From: Chryseobacterium sp. Bi04
Lineage (GTDB): Bacteria > Bacteroidota > Bacteroidia > Flavobacteriales > Weeksellaceae
Direction of reading: 5' to 3'
Length of the DNA stretch: 64,000 nucleotides
Assembly (NCBI RefSeq): GCF_918698085.1
Contig: NZ_CAKKLP010000001.1
Span: forward strand, 310,001 to 374,000
The position numbers and the translations under genes were made by a program. Each line of letters starts with the position of its first letter. The first letter of the stretch is position 1. The notes under the pieces are model-generated. The model did no database searches and was not told the origin of the DNA. It saw only the letters and a list, made by a program, of their open reading frames with translations. Shown piece after piece: positions 42,017-52,193 of the stretch.

Positions 42017-43813
42017 TTAGTCATTAAGCTTTAATACAGCCATGAATGCAGACTGTGGTACTTCTACCCTTCCAATCTGTTTCATTTTTTTCTTACCTTC
42101 CTTCTGTTTTTCCAAAAGCTTTCTCTTTCTGGAAATATCTCCTCCATAACATTTCGCGGTAACGTCTTTTCTTAATGCCTTGATTGTTTCTCTGGCAATA
42201 ACTTTCGCTCCCAATGCTGCCTGAACTGCAATATCAAACTGCTGTCTAGGGATCAGTTCACGAAGTTTTTCACACATCTTTTTACCAATATAATAGGCAT
42301 TACTCTCATGAATCAGTGAAGAAAGGGCATCTACCATATCTCCATTGATCAGAATATCCATTTTAACAAGTTTGGAAGAACGCATTCCTATTGGTGAATA
42401 ATCAAATGAAGCATATCCTTTAGAAATAGATTTAAGACGGTCATAGAAGTCGAAAACAACTTCAGCCAAAGGCATATTGAATGTTAATTCTACCCTGTCT
42501 GCCGTTAAATAACTTTGGTTAACAATCTCTCCTCTTTTTTCAATACAAAGCGTCATAACCGCACCTACGAAATCGGATTTAGTAATAATGGAAGCTTTTA
42601 TATAAGGCTCTTCAACTCTATCCAAAAGATTGGGATCAATCATTTCAGACGGATTGTTGATTAAAATTGCGGTTTCAGGTTCTCTTTTAGAATATCCATG
42701 GTATGAAACATTGGGTACCGTAGTAATAACGTTCATATCAAATTCTCTATCAAGACGTTCCTGTACAATTTCCATGTGAAGCATTCCTAAGAATCCGCAA
42801 CGGAAACCAAAACCAAGTGCTGCAGAACTTTCAGGTTCAAAAACCAAAGAGGCATCATTTAATCTTAATTTTTCCAATGAGAATCTTAGTTCCTCAAAAT
42901 CTTCAGATTCAATAGGATAAATGCCGGCAAAAACCATTGGCTTTACTTCCTCAAAACCATCGATGGCAGCTTCTGCAGGATTCACAAAAGAGGTAATGGT
43001 ATCACCCACTTTAACTTCTCGTGCATCTTTAATTCCGGAAATAATATATCCTACGTCACCACATTCAATAGTTTTTTTCGGAACTTGTTTTAGTTTCAAA
43101 GTTCCTACTTCATCAGCACCATATTCTTTTCCTGTAGCAAAAAATTTAATTTTTTCGTTTTTAGAAATACTTCCGTTCACCACTTTGAAATAAGCCTCAA
43201 TTCCTCTGAACGGGTTGTAAACAGAGTCAAAGATCAATGCCTGTAACGGAGCTTTAGGATCTCCAACCGGAGCAGGAATTCTATTCACAATCTGCTCAAG
43301 CAAATCATGAACTCCTTCTCCTGTTTTCCCTGAAACTCTAAGAACATCTTCATATTTGCACCCTAAAAGTCCCATAATTTCGTCGGTAACTTCTTCTGGG
43401 TTTGCAGATGGAAGATCTATTTTATTAAGAATTGGAATAATCTCCAAGTCATTTTCCAATGCTAAATATAAATTACTGATTGTTTGTGCCTGAATACTTT
43501 GGGCAGCATCCACAATAAGAAGGGCTCCTTCACAGGCAGCAATAGAACGGGAAACCTCATAAGAGAAGTCTACGTGTCCCGGTGTATCAATCAGGTTTAA
43601 AATATATTTTTCTCCTTTATATTCATAATCCATCTGGATCGCGTGAGACTTAATCGTAATCCCGCGTTCTTTCTCCAAATCCATATCATCCAGCGTCTGA
43701 GATTGTAGTTCTCTTTGAGTAACTGTATTCGTATACTCTAAAAGACGATCTGCCAAGGTACTTTTACCATGGTCGATATGAGCGATTATGCAAAAATTTC
43801 GTATGTTTTTCAT
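42017..43813 (-). CDS. lepA: Elongation factor 4 (LepA)
   Basis: 598 residues, normal length. P-loop AHIDHGKST (11-19), switch RGITIK, G3 [13 protein letters not shown]4 NKIDLPSA. The LepA-specific C-terminal domain is seen as [25 protein letters not shown] in position. Translational GTPase that acts on the ribosome under ionic stress. It is a lone gene with a strong terminator. Confidence 0.97.
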   Translation of the reverse strand: MKNIRNFCIIAHIDHGKSTLADRLLEYTNTVTQRELQSQTLDDMDLEKERGITIKSHAIQMDYEYKGEKYILNLIDTPGHVDFSYEVSRSIAACEGALLIVDAAQSIQAQTISNLYLALENDLEIIPILNKIDLPSANPEEVTDEIMGLLGCKYEDVLRVSGKTGEGVHDLLEQIVNRIPAPVGDPKAPLQALIFDSVYNPFRGIEAYFKVVNGSISKNEKIKFFATGKEYGADEVGTLKLKQVPKKTIECGDVGYIISGIKDAREVKVGDTITSFVNPAEAAIDGFEEVKPMVFAGIYPIESEDFEELRFSLEKLRLNDASLVFEPESSAALGFGFRCGFLGMLHMEIVQERLDREFDMNVITTVPNVSYHGYSKREPETAILINNPSEMIDPNLLDRVEEPYIKASIITKSDFVGAVMTLCIEKRGEIVNQSYLTADRVELTFNMPLAEVVFDFYDRLKSISKGYASFDYSPIGMRSSKLVKMDILINGDMVDALSSLIHESNAYYIGKKMCEKLRELIPRQQFDIAVQAALGAKVIARETIKALRKDVTAKCYGGDISRKRKLLEKQKEGKKKMKQIGRVEVPQSAFMAVLKLND

Positions 43814-43940
43814 TTAAGAATCTTGTAATTTGCAAAGATAAGAAAATGCAAGAGAATTTTATATTCTTAATTTTTTCTTTTAACTAAAACACAAATAATG
43901 GTAAAAAGAGAAGCAAAATTGTCTCTTCTTTTCCGATATG

Positions 43941-44966
43941 TTATTTAGTTTTACCAAAGTTTTCAGGGAAAATATAATCTCCTGTAAGCGTATCAATTCC
44001 TACTCTATAATACATTGCATTCTGTTTGCGGATCTTTGTGGCAGTAATATCTATTACAGCAACGACCAAACCTCCAATAATACCTCCAACTCCAGCCCCT
44101 GCATAAATAGCAGCATTAGACCTTGGAAAAATTTCCTCTTCGGATGCAGTTATAAAATAGCCTTCATCATCTTTCTCTATCTCAATAATACTTGTGGGTG
44201 TTTTTTTATAAGCAATTCCGTTATCGATGATTGCAAAAACATCTTTACTAAGATTATCATAACCATCAACTCTTTTCACTCCTTTAATCACGCCCTCTTT
44301 ATTCTTCTTTACCGTAAGTTCTTTATCAGGTTTTTGTTCTGCAAATGATTTATAATCTCTATAGACTCCATCTGCAAAAGACTGGGAGCTATAAACAGGT
44401 AACTGCTCAGATATTATTTTTCCGTAGTTGTCAAGATCGGCCTCGGAAACAGGAATATTCAAACCACTTTCAGCATATGAATCTTTTACAATATTGGTTA
44501 ATTCCGATGATATTTTGGCTGCTATAGCCCTTGTAATATAAGCATGATCTCTCTGTGGATAATCTTTCGAAATTTTAATTTTTTTTAAAAAGTAATATTT
44601 ATTATTTCTTTTTAAAAAGGTAGACGCCTGCATTTCAAGATGTCCTGCGACTGATCTTTCGCCTGGTATATCTTTAACTTTTAAATGTTCCAGTACAAGG
44701 AAGTATTCAGTCTTTCCCAGTTTTTTATTATTCTCTAAAAACCAATCTGAAAATAATTTTTCCAGGTCTTCTTTTTCAAATTTTACCTCGTAAGGCTCTT
44801 TCCTGTGTGAAACTATACCTATTGTTTTATCTTCTCTTCTGTCAAGCAACGTAAGAGATTGGGCGGCATGATTTCTATCTTTTATATTATTTCTAAGTTC
44901 TATAAACTGGTTTTTCTGACCGTATAACACTACTGAAAGCAATAAAAGGAAAAGTGTTTTTTTCAT
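43941..44966 (-). CDS. Exported protein with a glycine-rich segment
   Basis: 341 residues. Signal peptide LFLLLLSVVLYGQ. Middle part beta-rich, acidic/basic; a C-terminal glycine-zipper-like hydrophobic stretch (AAIYAGAGVGGIIGGLVVAVID) near residue 290 suggests membrane insertion. No family recognised. Monocistronic between lepA and a sigma-factor operon. Confidence 0.7.
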   Translation of the reverse strand: MKKTLFLLLLSVVLYGQKNQFIELRNNIKDRNHAAQSLTLLDRREDKTIGIVSHRKEPYEVKFEKEDLEKLFSDWFLENNKKLGKTEYFLVLEHLKVKDIPGERSVAGHLEMQASTFLKRNNKYYFLKKIKISKDYPQRDHAYITRAIAAKISSELTNIVKDSYAESGLNIPVSEADLDNYGKIISEQLPVYSSQSFADGVYRDYKSFAEQKPDKELTVKKNKEGVIKGVKRVDGYDNLSKDVFAIIDNGIAYKKTPTSIIEIEKDDEGYFITASEEEIFPRSNAAIYAGAGVGGIIGGLVVAVIDITATKIRKQNAMYYRVGIDTLTGDYIFPENFGKTK

Positions 44967-45012
44967 AATTGATGTTTTCGGTAAAAGTAGAATTTTTTAA
45001 AACATAAATTAA

Positions 45013-45046
45013 ACGGCTCTCACAAAAAAAGATTTGTAAGAGCCGT
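45013..45046 (-). terminator. Hairpin after the sigma-factor operon
   Basis: ACGGCTCTcACAAA / TTTGTaAGAGCCGT with one mismatch and a short loop, downstream of the last operon gene. Confidence 0.75.
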
Positions 45047-45068
45047 CCAACATTAAAAAAATAAACTA

Positions 45069-45575
45069 TTATGGGGTCTGTTTAGGTCCTGGATTATTAT
45101 TTCCGTGAGGTTTCCTTTCATTCATTTTATCTCTCATCATTCCTTCAGACTGAAACAGCTTTAAGACTTTTTGACAGGGAATTACCTGCTGCATTTTATC
45201 TGCGTATTTTTTTCTGTTATCCAATAGCTTCTGCCCTATTTCAAAGCTTTGCTGAAGTTTAACTTTGGCTTCTTCATCTGATAATGTTTCAGGATTAAAG
45301 CCAGGATCGAACTGTCCTTTTATCTGCTTCTGACTTTCCAGGTATTCATTATAAAGCTGGGTAAATTCTGCTTTATCATCCTGGTCAATATTCAGATTAT
45401 CCATGATCATGTTGTTCCTGAACTTCTTAAGCAGTTCTTTCCTTTCTTCAGGAGAAAGATTGTTAATGACTTCCTTCCGTTGTTTTGGATCCATCTTTTT
45501 CCAGTCATAATCCGTCCTTTGAGCATTCAAGCCGAAACCATAAATAATAAAAAACGTCAATATTATCTTTTTCAT
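45069..45575 (-). CDS. Spy/CpxP-like periplasmic protein of an ECF sigma operon
   Basis: 168 residues with a signal peptide (FFIIYGFGLNAQ). The mature part is helical and charged: LSPEERKELLKKF, DQDDKAEFTQLYNEYLESQKQ, LSDEEAKVKLQQSFEIGQKLLDNRKKY, like Spy/CpxP-type periplasmic chaperones or metal sensors. C-terminus is low-complexity NNNPGPKQTP. It follows the anti-sigma-like gene by 5 bp. Confidence 0.75.
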   Translation of the reverse strand: MKKIILTFFIIYGFGLNAQRTDYDWKKMDPKQRKEVINNLSPEERKELLKKFRNNMIMDNLNIDQDDKAEFTQLYNEYLESQKQIKGQFDPGFNPETLSDEEAKVKLQQSFEIGQKLLDNRKKYADKMQQVIPCQKVLKLFQSEGMMRDKMNERKPHGNNNPGPKQTP

Positions 45576-45580
45576 CTTTA

Positions 45581-46117
45581 TTAATTATATAAGTCCAAAT
45601 AAACGTCTTGTGTCGAGTTACTAGCCAATTCTGCAATTTCAGAATTAGAAAACGAATCCAGGTAATCATTTATTTTGGTTTCGTCTTTTTTAGGTTTGGC
45701 TTTCACTGATTTTGGTGACGTTTCTGTTTTTTCTTTTTCGTTTTTTAAAGCATAGTTAACATTATCCGCCTGATTTACACTTGTTTGATTATTATTATCA
45801 GCAAAAGTTAAATCAGATTTTAATGTTTCATAAGCAAGTTCACTTTCTGTTTTGAGTTCTCCTTTATTAACTGCATAGGCAGCATCTGAAGTTAGCCCTT
45901 TTTCAGCGGAATCATTATCAGAATTTAAAACATAAGTCATTCCAAAAATTAAAGCTACTGATGCCGCGGCAGCGTACAGCCAGTTCAATTTAAAGATAGG
46001 CGCTTTTTTGCTTGTCTTTATATCATTCATAACATTCTCCTGAATGTTTTCAAACAAATGATCAGGGACTTTGTAAATATTTTTACGTTCTAATTTTTCT
46101 ATGTCGAACTCTTTCAT
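45581..46117 (-). CDS. Anti-sigma-factor-like membrane protein
   Basis: 178 residues: a cytoplasmic arm of about 47 residues (IEKLERKNIYKVPDHLFEN), one membrane helix (LYAAAASVALIFGMTYVL) and an extracytoplasmic acidic/asparagine-rich tail. This topology beside an ECF sigma gene (17 bp) fits an anti-sigma factor, although no HHCC zinc motif is visible. Confidence 0.75.
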   Translation of the reverse strand: MKEFDIEKLERKNIYKVPDHLFENIQENVMNDIKTSKKAPIFKLNWLYAAAASVALIFGMTYVLNSDNDSAEKGLTSDAAYAVNKGELKTESELAYETLKSDLTFADNNNQTSVNQADNVNYALKNEKEKTETSPKSVKAKPKKDETKINDYLDSFSNSEIAELASNSTQDVYLDLYN

Positions 46118-46134
46118 TTCTGTTTTTTCAAAAA

Positions 46135-46686
46135 TTATCTTTCGTAATTTTCTTTAATAAATTCTTCTATTTTCTGCTTGGCATAATGATAATTTGTTTT
46201 TAACGTCCCTACAGACATATCTACAATCTTAGATATTTCTTCGTAAGGCAAATCATCATAATACCGCATCATAAATACCAGTTTCTGCTTTTCTGGCAGA
46301 CTTTGTATAGCGTTCTGTAACAGGATTTGTATTTCTTCGGCACTTCCTTCGGTATTGTCGGCGACAAGATTCTGCATATGATACTCTGCGTCTTCATCAG
46401 TTTTTTTCATTTTATTCATTTTGTTGACTTGTTGTAATGCTTCGTTGGTAGCAATTCTGTAAAGCCAGGTGTACAACTGACTGTCATTTTTGAACTGATG
46501 AAAATTCTGATAAGCTTTAATAAATGTTTCCTGCAAAGTATCCTGAGCAAGATCTCCATCCACGATAATTCTTCGAATGTGCCAATACAATCTGCTTTGA
46601 TAAGCATCCATCAAGGCACGGACACCTTTTTCCTGGGTCCGTGGATTCTGCATCAACGAAATAATTTCCGCGTCCTTAATCTTCAT
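46135..46686 (-). CDS. ECF-type RNA polymerase sigma factor
   Basis: 183 residues. Region 2 is RLYWHIRRIIVDGDLAQDTLQETFIKAYQNFHQFKND..TWLYRIATNEAL (about 30-90); region 4 is LPEKQKLVFMMRYYDDLPYEEISKIVDMSVGTLKTNYHYAKQKI (about 130-175). Order sigma, anti-sigma, Spy-like forms one operon. It probably controls an envelope-stress response and itself. Confidence 0.93.
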   Translation of the reverse strand: MKIKDAEIISLMQNPRTQEKGVRALMDAYQSRLYWHIRRIIVDGDLAQDTLQETFIKAYQNFHQFKNDSQLYTWLYRIATNEALQQVNKMNKMKKTDEDAEYHMQNLVADNTEGSAEEIQILLQNAIQSLPEKQKLVFMMRYYDDLPYEEISKIVDMSVGTLKTNYHYAKQKIEEFIKENYER

Positions 46687-46888
46687 AAGATGCTTTCACT
46701 GTTTTGGATTACAAAAGTAACTGAAAGTTAAATTACTTCTTCAATTTTAACCTTAAAAATCAAAATAATATGAAATTTTTTTGGGTACTAAGCTTTAGAC
46801 TACACGCAATAAGTATGCCTATCCTTACTATCCGGTTTCCCCATCCCCTTTCTTTTTAGTAGTCGGCTTAAAATCTTATATTTGTTAT

Positions 46889-47638
46889 ATGCAAATTGTA
46901 ATTATCGGTTCCGGAAATGTTGCTTATCATATGGCAAAGGCTTTCAGTCTGAAAGATATTCCTTTGGTCCAGATTTTTGGAAGAAACGAAAATGAATTAA
47001 AGAAAATAGCTGAAGAACTGAATCTTCCTTATTCTACAGAACATTTGAAGGATGCAGATCTGTATTTGATCTGTGTAAGTGATCATTCTGTAGAAGACGT
47101 TTCCAAGATCATCACTAAGAAAAACAGTCTGGTGGCCCATACTTCAGGATCCCTTCCTAAAGAAATCCTTTCAGGAGAATACCGGAAGGCCAGTTTTTAT
47201 CCGTTGCAGACTTTTTCAAAATCTAAAAATCTGGAATATCAAAAGATTCCTTTTTTTATAGAAACTGAAAATAAAGAGGATCAAAAACTTCTTTCTGATC
47301 TTGCTTCTGTGGTCTCTAAAAATGTAATGGAAAGCACCCATGAAAAAAGAAAATATATTCACCTGACAGCCGTTTTTGCCTGTAACTTTATGAATCATCT
47401 TTTTTCAAGAGCCAAAGAAATTTCAGATTCTCAGGAGATTCCTTTTGATTATTTCTTGCCTTTAATTGATGAAACGGTCCAAAAAATCTATGAAATAGAG
47501 CCTAAAATGGCACAGACAGGCCCTGCGGTAAGAAATGATGTAAGAATTTTACAGCTGCACGAACAGCTATTAAAAGACGAAAGTCTTGAAATTTATAAAA
47601 CAATGAATCATTCTATTCAAAAAATGTATGAGTTATAA
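46889..47638 (+). CDS. DUF2520 / Rossmann-like protein
   Basis: 249 residues. The N-terminus is a Rossmann fold (IVIIGSGNVAYHMAKAF, GxGxxA) and the C-terminal part is DUF2520 (HLTAVFACNFMNHLFSRAKEI, MAQTGPAVRND). Resembles NADP oxidoreductases of the F420/ketopantoate-reductase type; reaction unknown. Overlaps kdsC by 11 bp, a conserved pairing in Flavobacteriia. Confidence 0.85.
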   Translation: MQIVIIGSGNVAYHMAKAFSLKDIPLVQIFGRNENELKKIAEELNLPYSTEHLKDADLYLICVSDHSVEDVSKIITKKNSLVAHTSGSLPKEILSGEYRKASFYPLQTFSKSKNLEYQKIPFFIETENKEDQKLLSDLASVVSKNVMESTHEKRKYIHLTAVFACNFMNHLFSRAKEISDSQEIPFDYFLPLIDETVQKIYEIEPKMAQTGPAVRNDVRILQLHEQLLKDESLEIYKTMNHSIQKMYEL

Positions 47639-48146
47639 AGAGAAATTAAAAGATATAAAAGCATTTGTATTTGATGTTGACGGTGTTTTTACAGATGGCA
47701 GTGTTTATCTTCTTCCCGGAGGGAATATGTGTAGGGTAATGAATGTGCTGGATGGTTATGCAGTCGTTAAAGCTTTAAAAAACAATTATTTAATTGGGGT
47801 CATCACCGGTGGAAATGATGAAATGGTAAAGCATAGAATCAATTATCTTGGAATTCAGGATTATTATCCGAAATCCCATAATAAATTATCTGATTTTGAA
47901 GATTTTAAAAAGAAATACAATCTTAAAAATGAGGAAATCCTGACTATGGGAGATGATCTTCCGGATATTCATATCATGGAAAACTCCGCGATAGCAGCAT
48001 GTCCTGAAAATGCAGTTCCTGAAGTAAAAGGAATTTCCAGTTATATTTCCCCGCAAAAAGGGGGGAGTGGTGCTGTGCGAGACGTCATAGAGCAGGTAAT
48101 GAAAGTTCAGGGAAACTGGCATGATGATAATACTCAATCTGTATAA
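47628..48146 (+). CDS. kdsC: KDO-8-phosphate phosphatase (KdsC-like HAD)
   Basis: 172 residues. HAD motif I DVDGVFTDG with nucleophile Asp16; motif II ITGGN; motif III region KYNLKNEEILTMGDDLPD. This is the type C0/KdsC cap-less tetramer. It frees KDO for lipid A inner core. Start chosen where the family starts (MSYKEKLKDIKAF), overlapping the upstream gene. Confidence 0.9.
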   Translation: MSYKEKLKDIKAFVFDVDGVFTDGSVYLLPGGNMCRVMNVLDGYAVVKALKNNYLIGVITGGNDEMVKHRINYLGIQDYYPKSHNKLSDFEDFKKKYNLKNEEILTMGDDLPDIHIMENSAIAACPENAVPEVKGISSYISPQKGGSGAVRDVIEQVMKVQGNWHDDNTQSV

Positions 48147-48151
48147 TATTT

Positions 48152-48706
48152 ATGAAATTACTTTTAGCATCTCAATCCCCGAGAAGAAAGGAACTTCTTT
48201 CCAGCCTTGGCTTTGAATTTGAAGTGGTAAAAACCGATTGTGAAGAAATCCTTCCTGACCATATAAAAATAGAGGAAGCCGCGGCTTATTTATCTCTGTT
48301 AAAAGCAGATACCTTCAGAAACCTTATCGATGACGAGGTTTTATTAACCTCTGACACGGTAGTAGCTATTGACCATCAAATCCTAGGCAAACCGGCCAAT
48401 GAAGACGATGCCCGGAAGATGCTTCGCCAGCTGTCCGGAAAAACACATCAGGTTTATACGGGAATTACGGTGAAAACCGCTGATAAATCCATTACAGAGA
48501 CCGATGTAGCTGATGTAACGTTTGATGAGATTACCGATGAGGAAATAGATTATTATGTTCGGGAATACAAACCTTTTGATAAAGCCGGAAGCTATGGTAT
48601 TCAGGAATGGCTGGGTATGGCTAAGATTAAAAGTATGACCGGAAGCTTTTATACTATTATGGGGCTACCTACTCATTTGGTTTACAAAATTTTGAACGAA
48701 ATATAA
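48152..48706 (+). CDS. maf: Maf-family nucleotide pyrophosphatase
   Basis: 184 residues. Signature LLASQSPRRKELLSSLGF at the N-terminus; then SDTVVAIDHQILGKP, LSGKTHQVYTGITV and DKAGSYGIQEW. Acts on dTTP/UTP or modified nucleotides. Starts 5 bp after kdsC. Confidence 0.95.
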   Translation: MKLLLASQSPRRKELLSSLGFEFEVVKTDCEEILPDHIKIEEAAAYLSLLKADTFRNLIDDEVLLTSDTVVAIDHQILGKPANEDDARKMLRQLSGKTHQVYTGITVKTADKSITETDVADVTFDEITDEEIDYYVREYKPFDKAGSYGIQEWLGMAKIKSMTGSFYTIMGLPTHLVYKILNEI

Positions 48707-48792
48707 ATATTATTCATTATAAAATTTTATTATTTTTACAAAATCATCAAACTGCTGATAATAAAAAGCAGATTAGCTAGTTATATTGAATA

Positions 48793-51378
48793 ATGAAAAA
48801 GAATATATTGTTCCTTTTAGTAATGTGTATCGTTGCTTCATGTGCTACCAAGACAAAAAAGCCAGAGCAGCGGTCTAAGCTATTGAAAGGCTTTTCCACA
48901 TACTATAACACCCTTTTTAATGCGAAGGATGCATTAAACAGTGAATTTACAACCAGAGATAAGGGACATAAAGATAATTTTTATGCTCCTTATATTCCTA
49001 TTCTTACTTATGAAGAACAGCCTTTGGGGAGTGATCTGGGCCAGTCTGCAGCATTTGCAGAAAATTCCATGAAAATGGCTGAAGTAGCGAACTCAAAGCC
49101 ATCGGGAAGAAATAGTTCCGGTATCCCGAATGTCCCGGGAATGCAGGGAAATATGCCTGGTAATACCCAGGATAATCAGGATGACGGTCAAAATAAAGGG
49201 GCTACAACTTTGGAAATTGCTGAAGCTAAAGCACTGAAGGCCATCAATAAATATTCAGTGACCAGAAATGGGGAAGAGAAGAATAAACAAATTTTTGAGG
49301 CATATATGATCCTGGCGCAATCCAGAATTTATCAAAATAAGCCTTTGGAAGCTCTGGATGCCCTGAATTATGTTTTCACACATATGAAAGATGATAAAAG
49401 GCTGCCTTTGGCTAGAATTTATCAGGGATTAGCTTATGACAACATCAAAGATTATCACAGAGCTCATGAAACTTTTGCCAAGCTGAAAGGGGAGAAGCTC
49501 AATAAGACCTATGCAAAACTCCTGAGCATTTATTATGCTGAGTCTCTGCTGGATGCAGGGAAGAAAGAAGAGGCTGCTAAGGAGCTGGATGAAGCATTTG
49601 AACTGAATGGTAACAGAAAACTTAAGAGCAGAATTGCTTATCTCAGAGGGCAGGTACAGGAAAATCTCGGACAAAATGAAAAGGCAAGAGACAGCTATGC
49701 TGCAGCCTATAAATATGCCAATGATTTTGAATTTGAAGTAAAATCTCAGATTGCTATTGCCAAAACATTTAATGGAAAAGGAGACTACAATGGTGCAAAA
49801 AATTATCTGGAAAGCATCAGTAAAAAAGGGACCTATGGTTCCCGAAAGAATGAATTTTACTATGCCTTAGGCTTAATGGCCAATAAGGCTGGAAAAAAAG
49901 ACGAAGCCCAGCAGTTTTTCAGAAAATCCTTATTTGAAAAGGTTTCCGACCCTCAAATCAGAGGTTTGGCATACTACGAAATAGGGAAGAGTTATCTTGA
50001 AAAAAACGACTATATCGGTGCCGGAAGTTACTATGATTCAGCACTTGTTGTAATGACTTATGAGCCTTCCAAGGTGTTGCTGAAAGATCAGTCTGAGTAC
50101 ATTAAAAAAATCTCTAAAAATTACTACCTGATTAAAAAAAATGACAGTATTCTTTCTTTAGCCAAGATGGATGAGGGACAGAAAACCGACTTTTTCTCCA
50201 AGTATATTGCTAAGCTAAAAGTTAAAGAAGAAAAAGAAGAGCAGGAGAGAAGACGTGCAGAAAGAAGCAAAGGTTTTGATACCGGAGACTATAATGCCAA
50301 TTCTATTTTCGCCAATGACGTCAATGCTTTTGAAGACTTTGGAGTTACTACAAAAGGTTTTTATTTCAGTAATACGGGAACTGTAAGCAAAGGAACATCA
50401 TCCTTTAAACAGGTCTGGGGAGACAGAGCTCTTGCTGATAACTGGCGTTTTTCAAAAAAGATGGTTTCTATTGAAGATATGAAAAATGAAGCTTTAGGAG
50501 TATCCGCTGCCCCTAACCCAAGACGTTTTGAACCGGCTTATTATATTGAGCAGATCCCAACAGACCAGGGTAAACTGTCCCAGCTGAAAAAGGACAGAGA
50601 TACAGCTTCTTTAGGCCTGGGAATTATGTATCAGAATTATTTTACTAATACTCCTTTAGCTACTAAAACGCTGTATGATCTTGTAGATGTAAAGCCCGAA
50701 GAAAAAGTAATGCTTCAGGCATTATATGAGATTTTTGCAATGAATTACGAGAAAAATCCTCAGATATCAGACAGGGCGAAACAGATTCTTTTAAAGGATT
50801 ATCCTTATACTTCATATGCTGAATTTGCAAGAAACCCTAAAAACGTTTCATTTGTAAAATCTACGGAAGATGTTGAGAATGAATATAAAAAGGCATATGC
50901 TTTATTTGAATCGGAGAAGTTTGATGACAGTAAGAATGTCATTGACCAGACAATCCAAAAGTTTCCAAAAGATGCTTTAGTGCCTAAACTCTATTTACTC
51001 AATGCCTTTAATGCAGGAAAATCCAGTGGAAAGGAGGTAATGATCCTGCAGCTTGAGCAGATTGCACTGAACTATTCTAAAACTCCGGAAGGAGTGAGAG
51101 CTAAAGAAATGCTGAATTACCTGAAAAGTGACCTTAGCTTCCAGGCAACGGATAATAAAGGAAATTCTGTTCCTAAGCAGCCCGGAGCCCCCGTTCAACC
51201 TAATAACAACTCCGAACCTGTACAGGAGGGGTTACAGAAAGCTGACCTCAACAACAACAATTTAGAGAGCTTAGAGACAGCCCCTTCTACAAAAAAGCCC
51301 GGCGGTGACAGCCAGCAAAAAAAGAAAAGAGCCACACAGCAGCCCACGGAATCCACCATTCCTAAAAGGCCTCAATAA
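48793..51378 (+). CDS. sprE: T9SS lipoprotein SprE/PorW
   Basis: 861 residues. Lipoprotein signal LVMCIVASCATK (Cys17). Family-specific N-terminus: STYYNTLFNAKDAL and DNFYAPYIPIL. About ten TPR-like repeats fill residues 150-460, followed by a second helical part (FEDFGVTTKGFYFSNTG) and a Pro/Gln/Lys-rich tail. SprE/PorW is a periplasm-facing lipoprotein of the type IX secretion system and gliding machinery. Substrates here would include the T9SS-domain phosphatase at 4984-6836. Own terminator. Confidence 0.85.
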   Translation: MKKNILFLLVMCIVASCATKTKKPEQRSKLLKGFSTYYNTLFNAKDALNSEFTTRDKGHKDNFYAPYIPILTYEEQPLGSDLGQSAAFAENSMKMAEVANSKPSGRNSSGIPNVPGMQGNMPGNTQDNQDDGQNKGATTLEIAEAKALKAINKYSVTRNGEEKNKQIFEAYMILAQSRIYQNKPLEALDALNYVFTHMKDDKRLPLARIYQGLAYDNIKDYHRAHETFAKLKGEKLNKTYAKLLSIYYAESLLDAGKKEEAAKELDEAFELNGNRKLKSRIAYLRGQVQENLGQNEKARDSYAAAYKYANDFEFEVKSQIAIAKTFNGKGDYNGAKNYLESISKKGTYGSRKNEFYYALGLMANKAGKKDEAQQFFRKSLFEKVSDPQIRGLAYYEIGKSYLEKNDYIGAGSYYDSALVVMTYEPSKVLLKDQSEYIKKISKNYYLIKKNDSILSLAKMDEGQKTDFFSKYIAKLKVKEEKEEQERRRAERSKGFDTGDYNANSIFANDVNAFEDFGVTTKGFYFSNTGTVSKGTSSFKQVWGDRALADNWRFSKKMVSIEDMKNEALGVSAAPNPRRFEPAYYIEQIPTDQGKLSQLKKDRDTASLGLGIMYQNYFTNTPLATKTLYDLVDVKPEEKVMLQALYEIFAMNYEKNPQISDRAKQILLKDYPYTSYAEFARNPKNVSFVKSTEDVENEYKKAYALFESEKFDDSKNVIDQTIQKFPKDALVPKLYLLNAFNAGKSSGKEVMILQLEQIALNYSKTPEGVRAKEMLNYLKSDLSFQATDNKGNSVPKQPGAPVQPNNNSEPVQEGLQKADLNNNNLESLETAPSTKKPGGDSQQKKKRATQQPTESTIPKRPQ

Positions 51379-51382
51379 AATA

Positions 51383-51411
51383 AAAAAGCGAAGATTAACT
51401 CTTCGCTTTTT
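51383..51411. terminator. Terminator between sprE and tsaB
   Basis: AAAAAGCGAAGA-TTAAC-TCTTCGCTTTTT; runs on both sides, so bidirectional. Confidence 0.93.
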
Positions 51412-51436
51412 ATATGTAATAGCCTATTTTTTATGA

Positions 51437-52123
51437 TCATATAGAATCTGAGGATTTCTTTTTCTTCACTCCGTGGAAATCTTTTAAATAAAAAGGCTCA
51501 AAGTAAGCAATATCTTCAAAGTCTTTATGTTCTATTTTTTCTAATGATTTTTTGATAAGATATTGAGCAGAAGGGTAGACATCTTCTCTAAAATCCGCCT
51601 GGGGAAGATTTAGAATCTCTTTTGCTTTCTTCGCTCCGTCTCCTACAAATATCACTTTCTTATCTTTAAACTCTTCAAAAGAGGTTTCATCTAAAATCTT
51701 AGCTTCTGTATTGCTGAGTTCAATTCCCGTCAAGCCGTCATAAACTGCCGTATAAACCTCCATTCTTCTTGCGTCGACTAATGCCACTACAAAATCATAG
51801 TTGTGCCCCAAAAAAGGCTCTATCATGCTTTCCATAGAATTTACGGCAACCAATGGGATGTTCAATCCGTAGCAGAATCCTTTTGCCGAAGCGGCGCCAA
51901 TTCTTAAGCCGGTATAAGATCCCGGTCCTTTTCCCAGTGAAACGGCCTCAATATCTTTCAGTGAAATTCCCGCCCCCTCCAATGCCCATTCTACAAATGT
52001 GTGCAGGTTTTCAGACTGTTTATAGTTTTCAGAAACTTCTTCGGAAAGACACAATAGTTTTTCATTGTCTGAAATTGCTACAGAACAGTTTTTAGAAGAG
52101 GTTTCAAGATATAAAATTTTCAT
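51437..52123 (-). CDS. tsaB: tRNA threonylcarbamoyladenosine biosynthesis protein TsaB
   Basis: 228 residues. Actin-like fold: ILYLETSSKNCSVAISDN, SLGKGPGSYTGLRIGAASAKG and LVDARRMEVYTAVY. TsaB is the dimer partner of TsaD in making t6A37 of ANN-decoding tRNAs. Short C-terminus KKKKSSDSI. Confidence 0.92.
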   Translation of the reverse strand: MKILYLETSSKNCSVAISDNEKLLCLSEEVSENYKQSENLHTFVEWALEGAGISLKDIEAVSLGKGPGSYTGLRIGAASAKGFCYGLNIPLVAVNSMESMIEPFLGHNYDFVVALVDARRMEVYTAVYDGLTGIELSNTEAKILDETSFEEFKDKKVIFVGDGAKKAKEILNLPQADFREDVYPSAQYLIKKSLEKIEHKDFEDIAYFEPFYLKDFHGVKKKKSSDSI

Positions 52124-52193
52124 TTTCTTATTTTAAGCTAAACCGCAAAATTGCTTTTTAAATATGCTGCAAATTTACGCCTTTATTTTGAGA

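Noticed and set aside
43938-44348. 136-residue plus-strand open frame
   Set aside because: Antisense to the exported protein at 43941-44966, low-complexity and rich in Ser/Asn/Ile.
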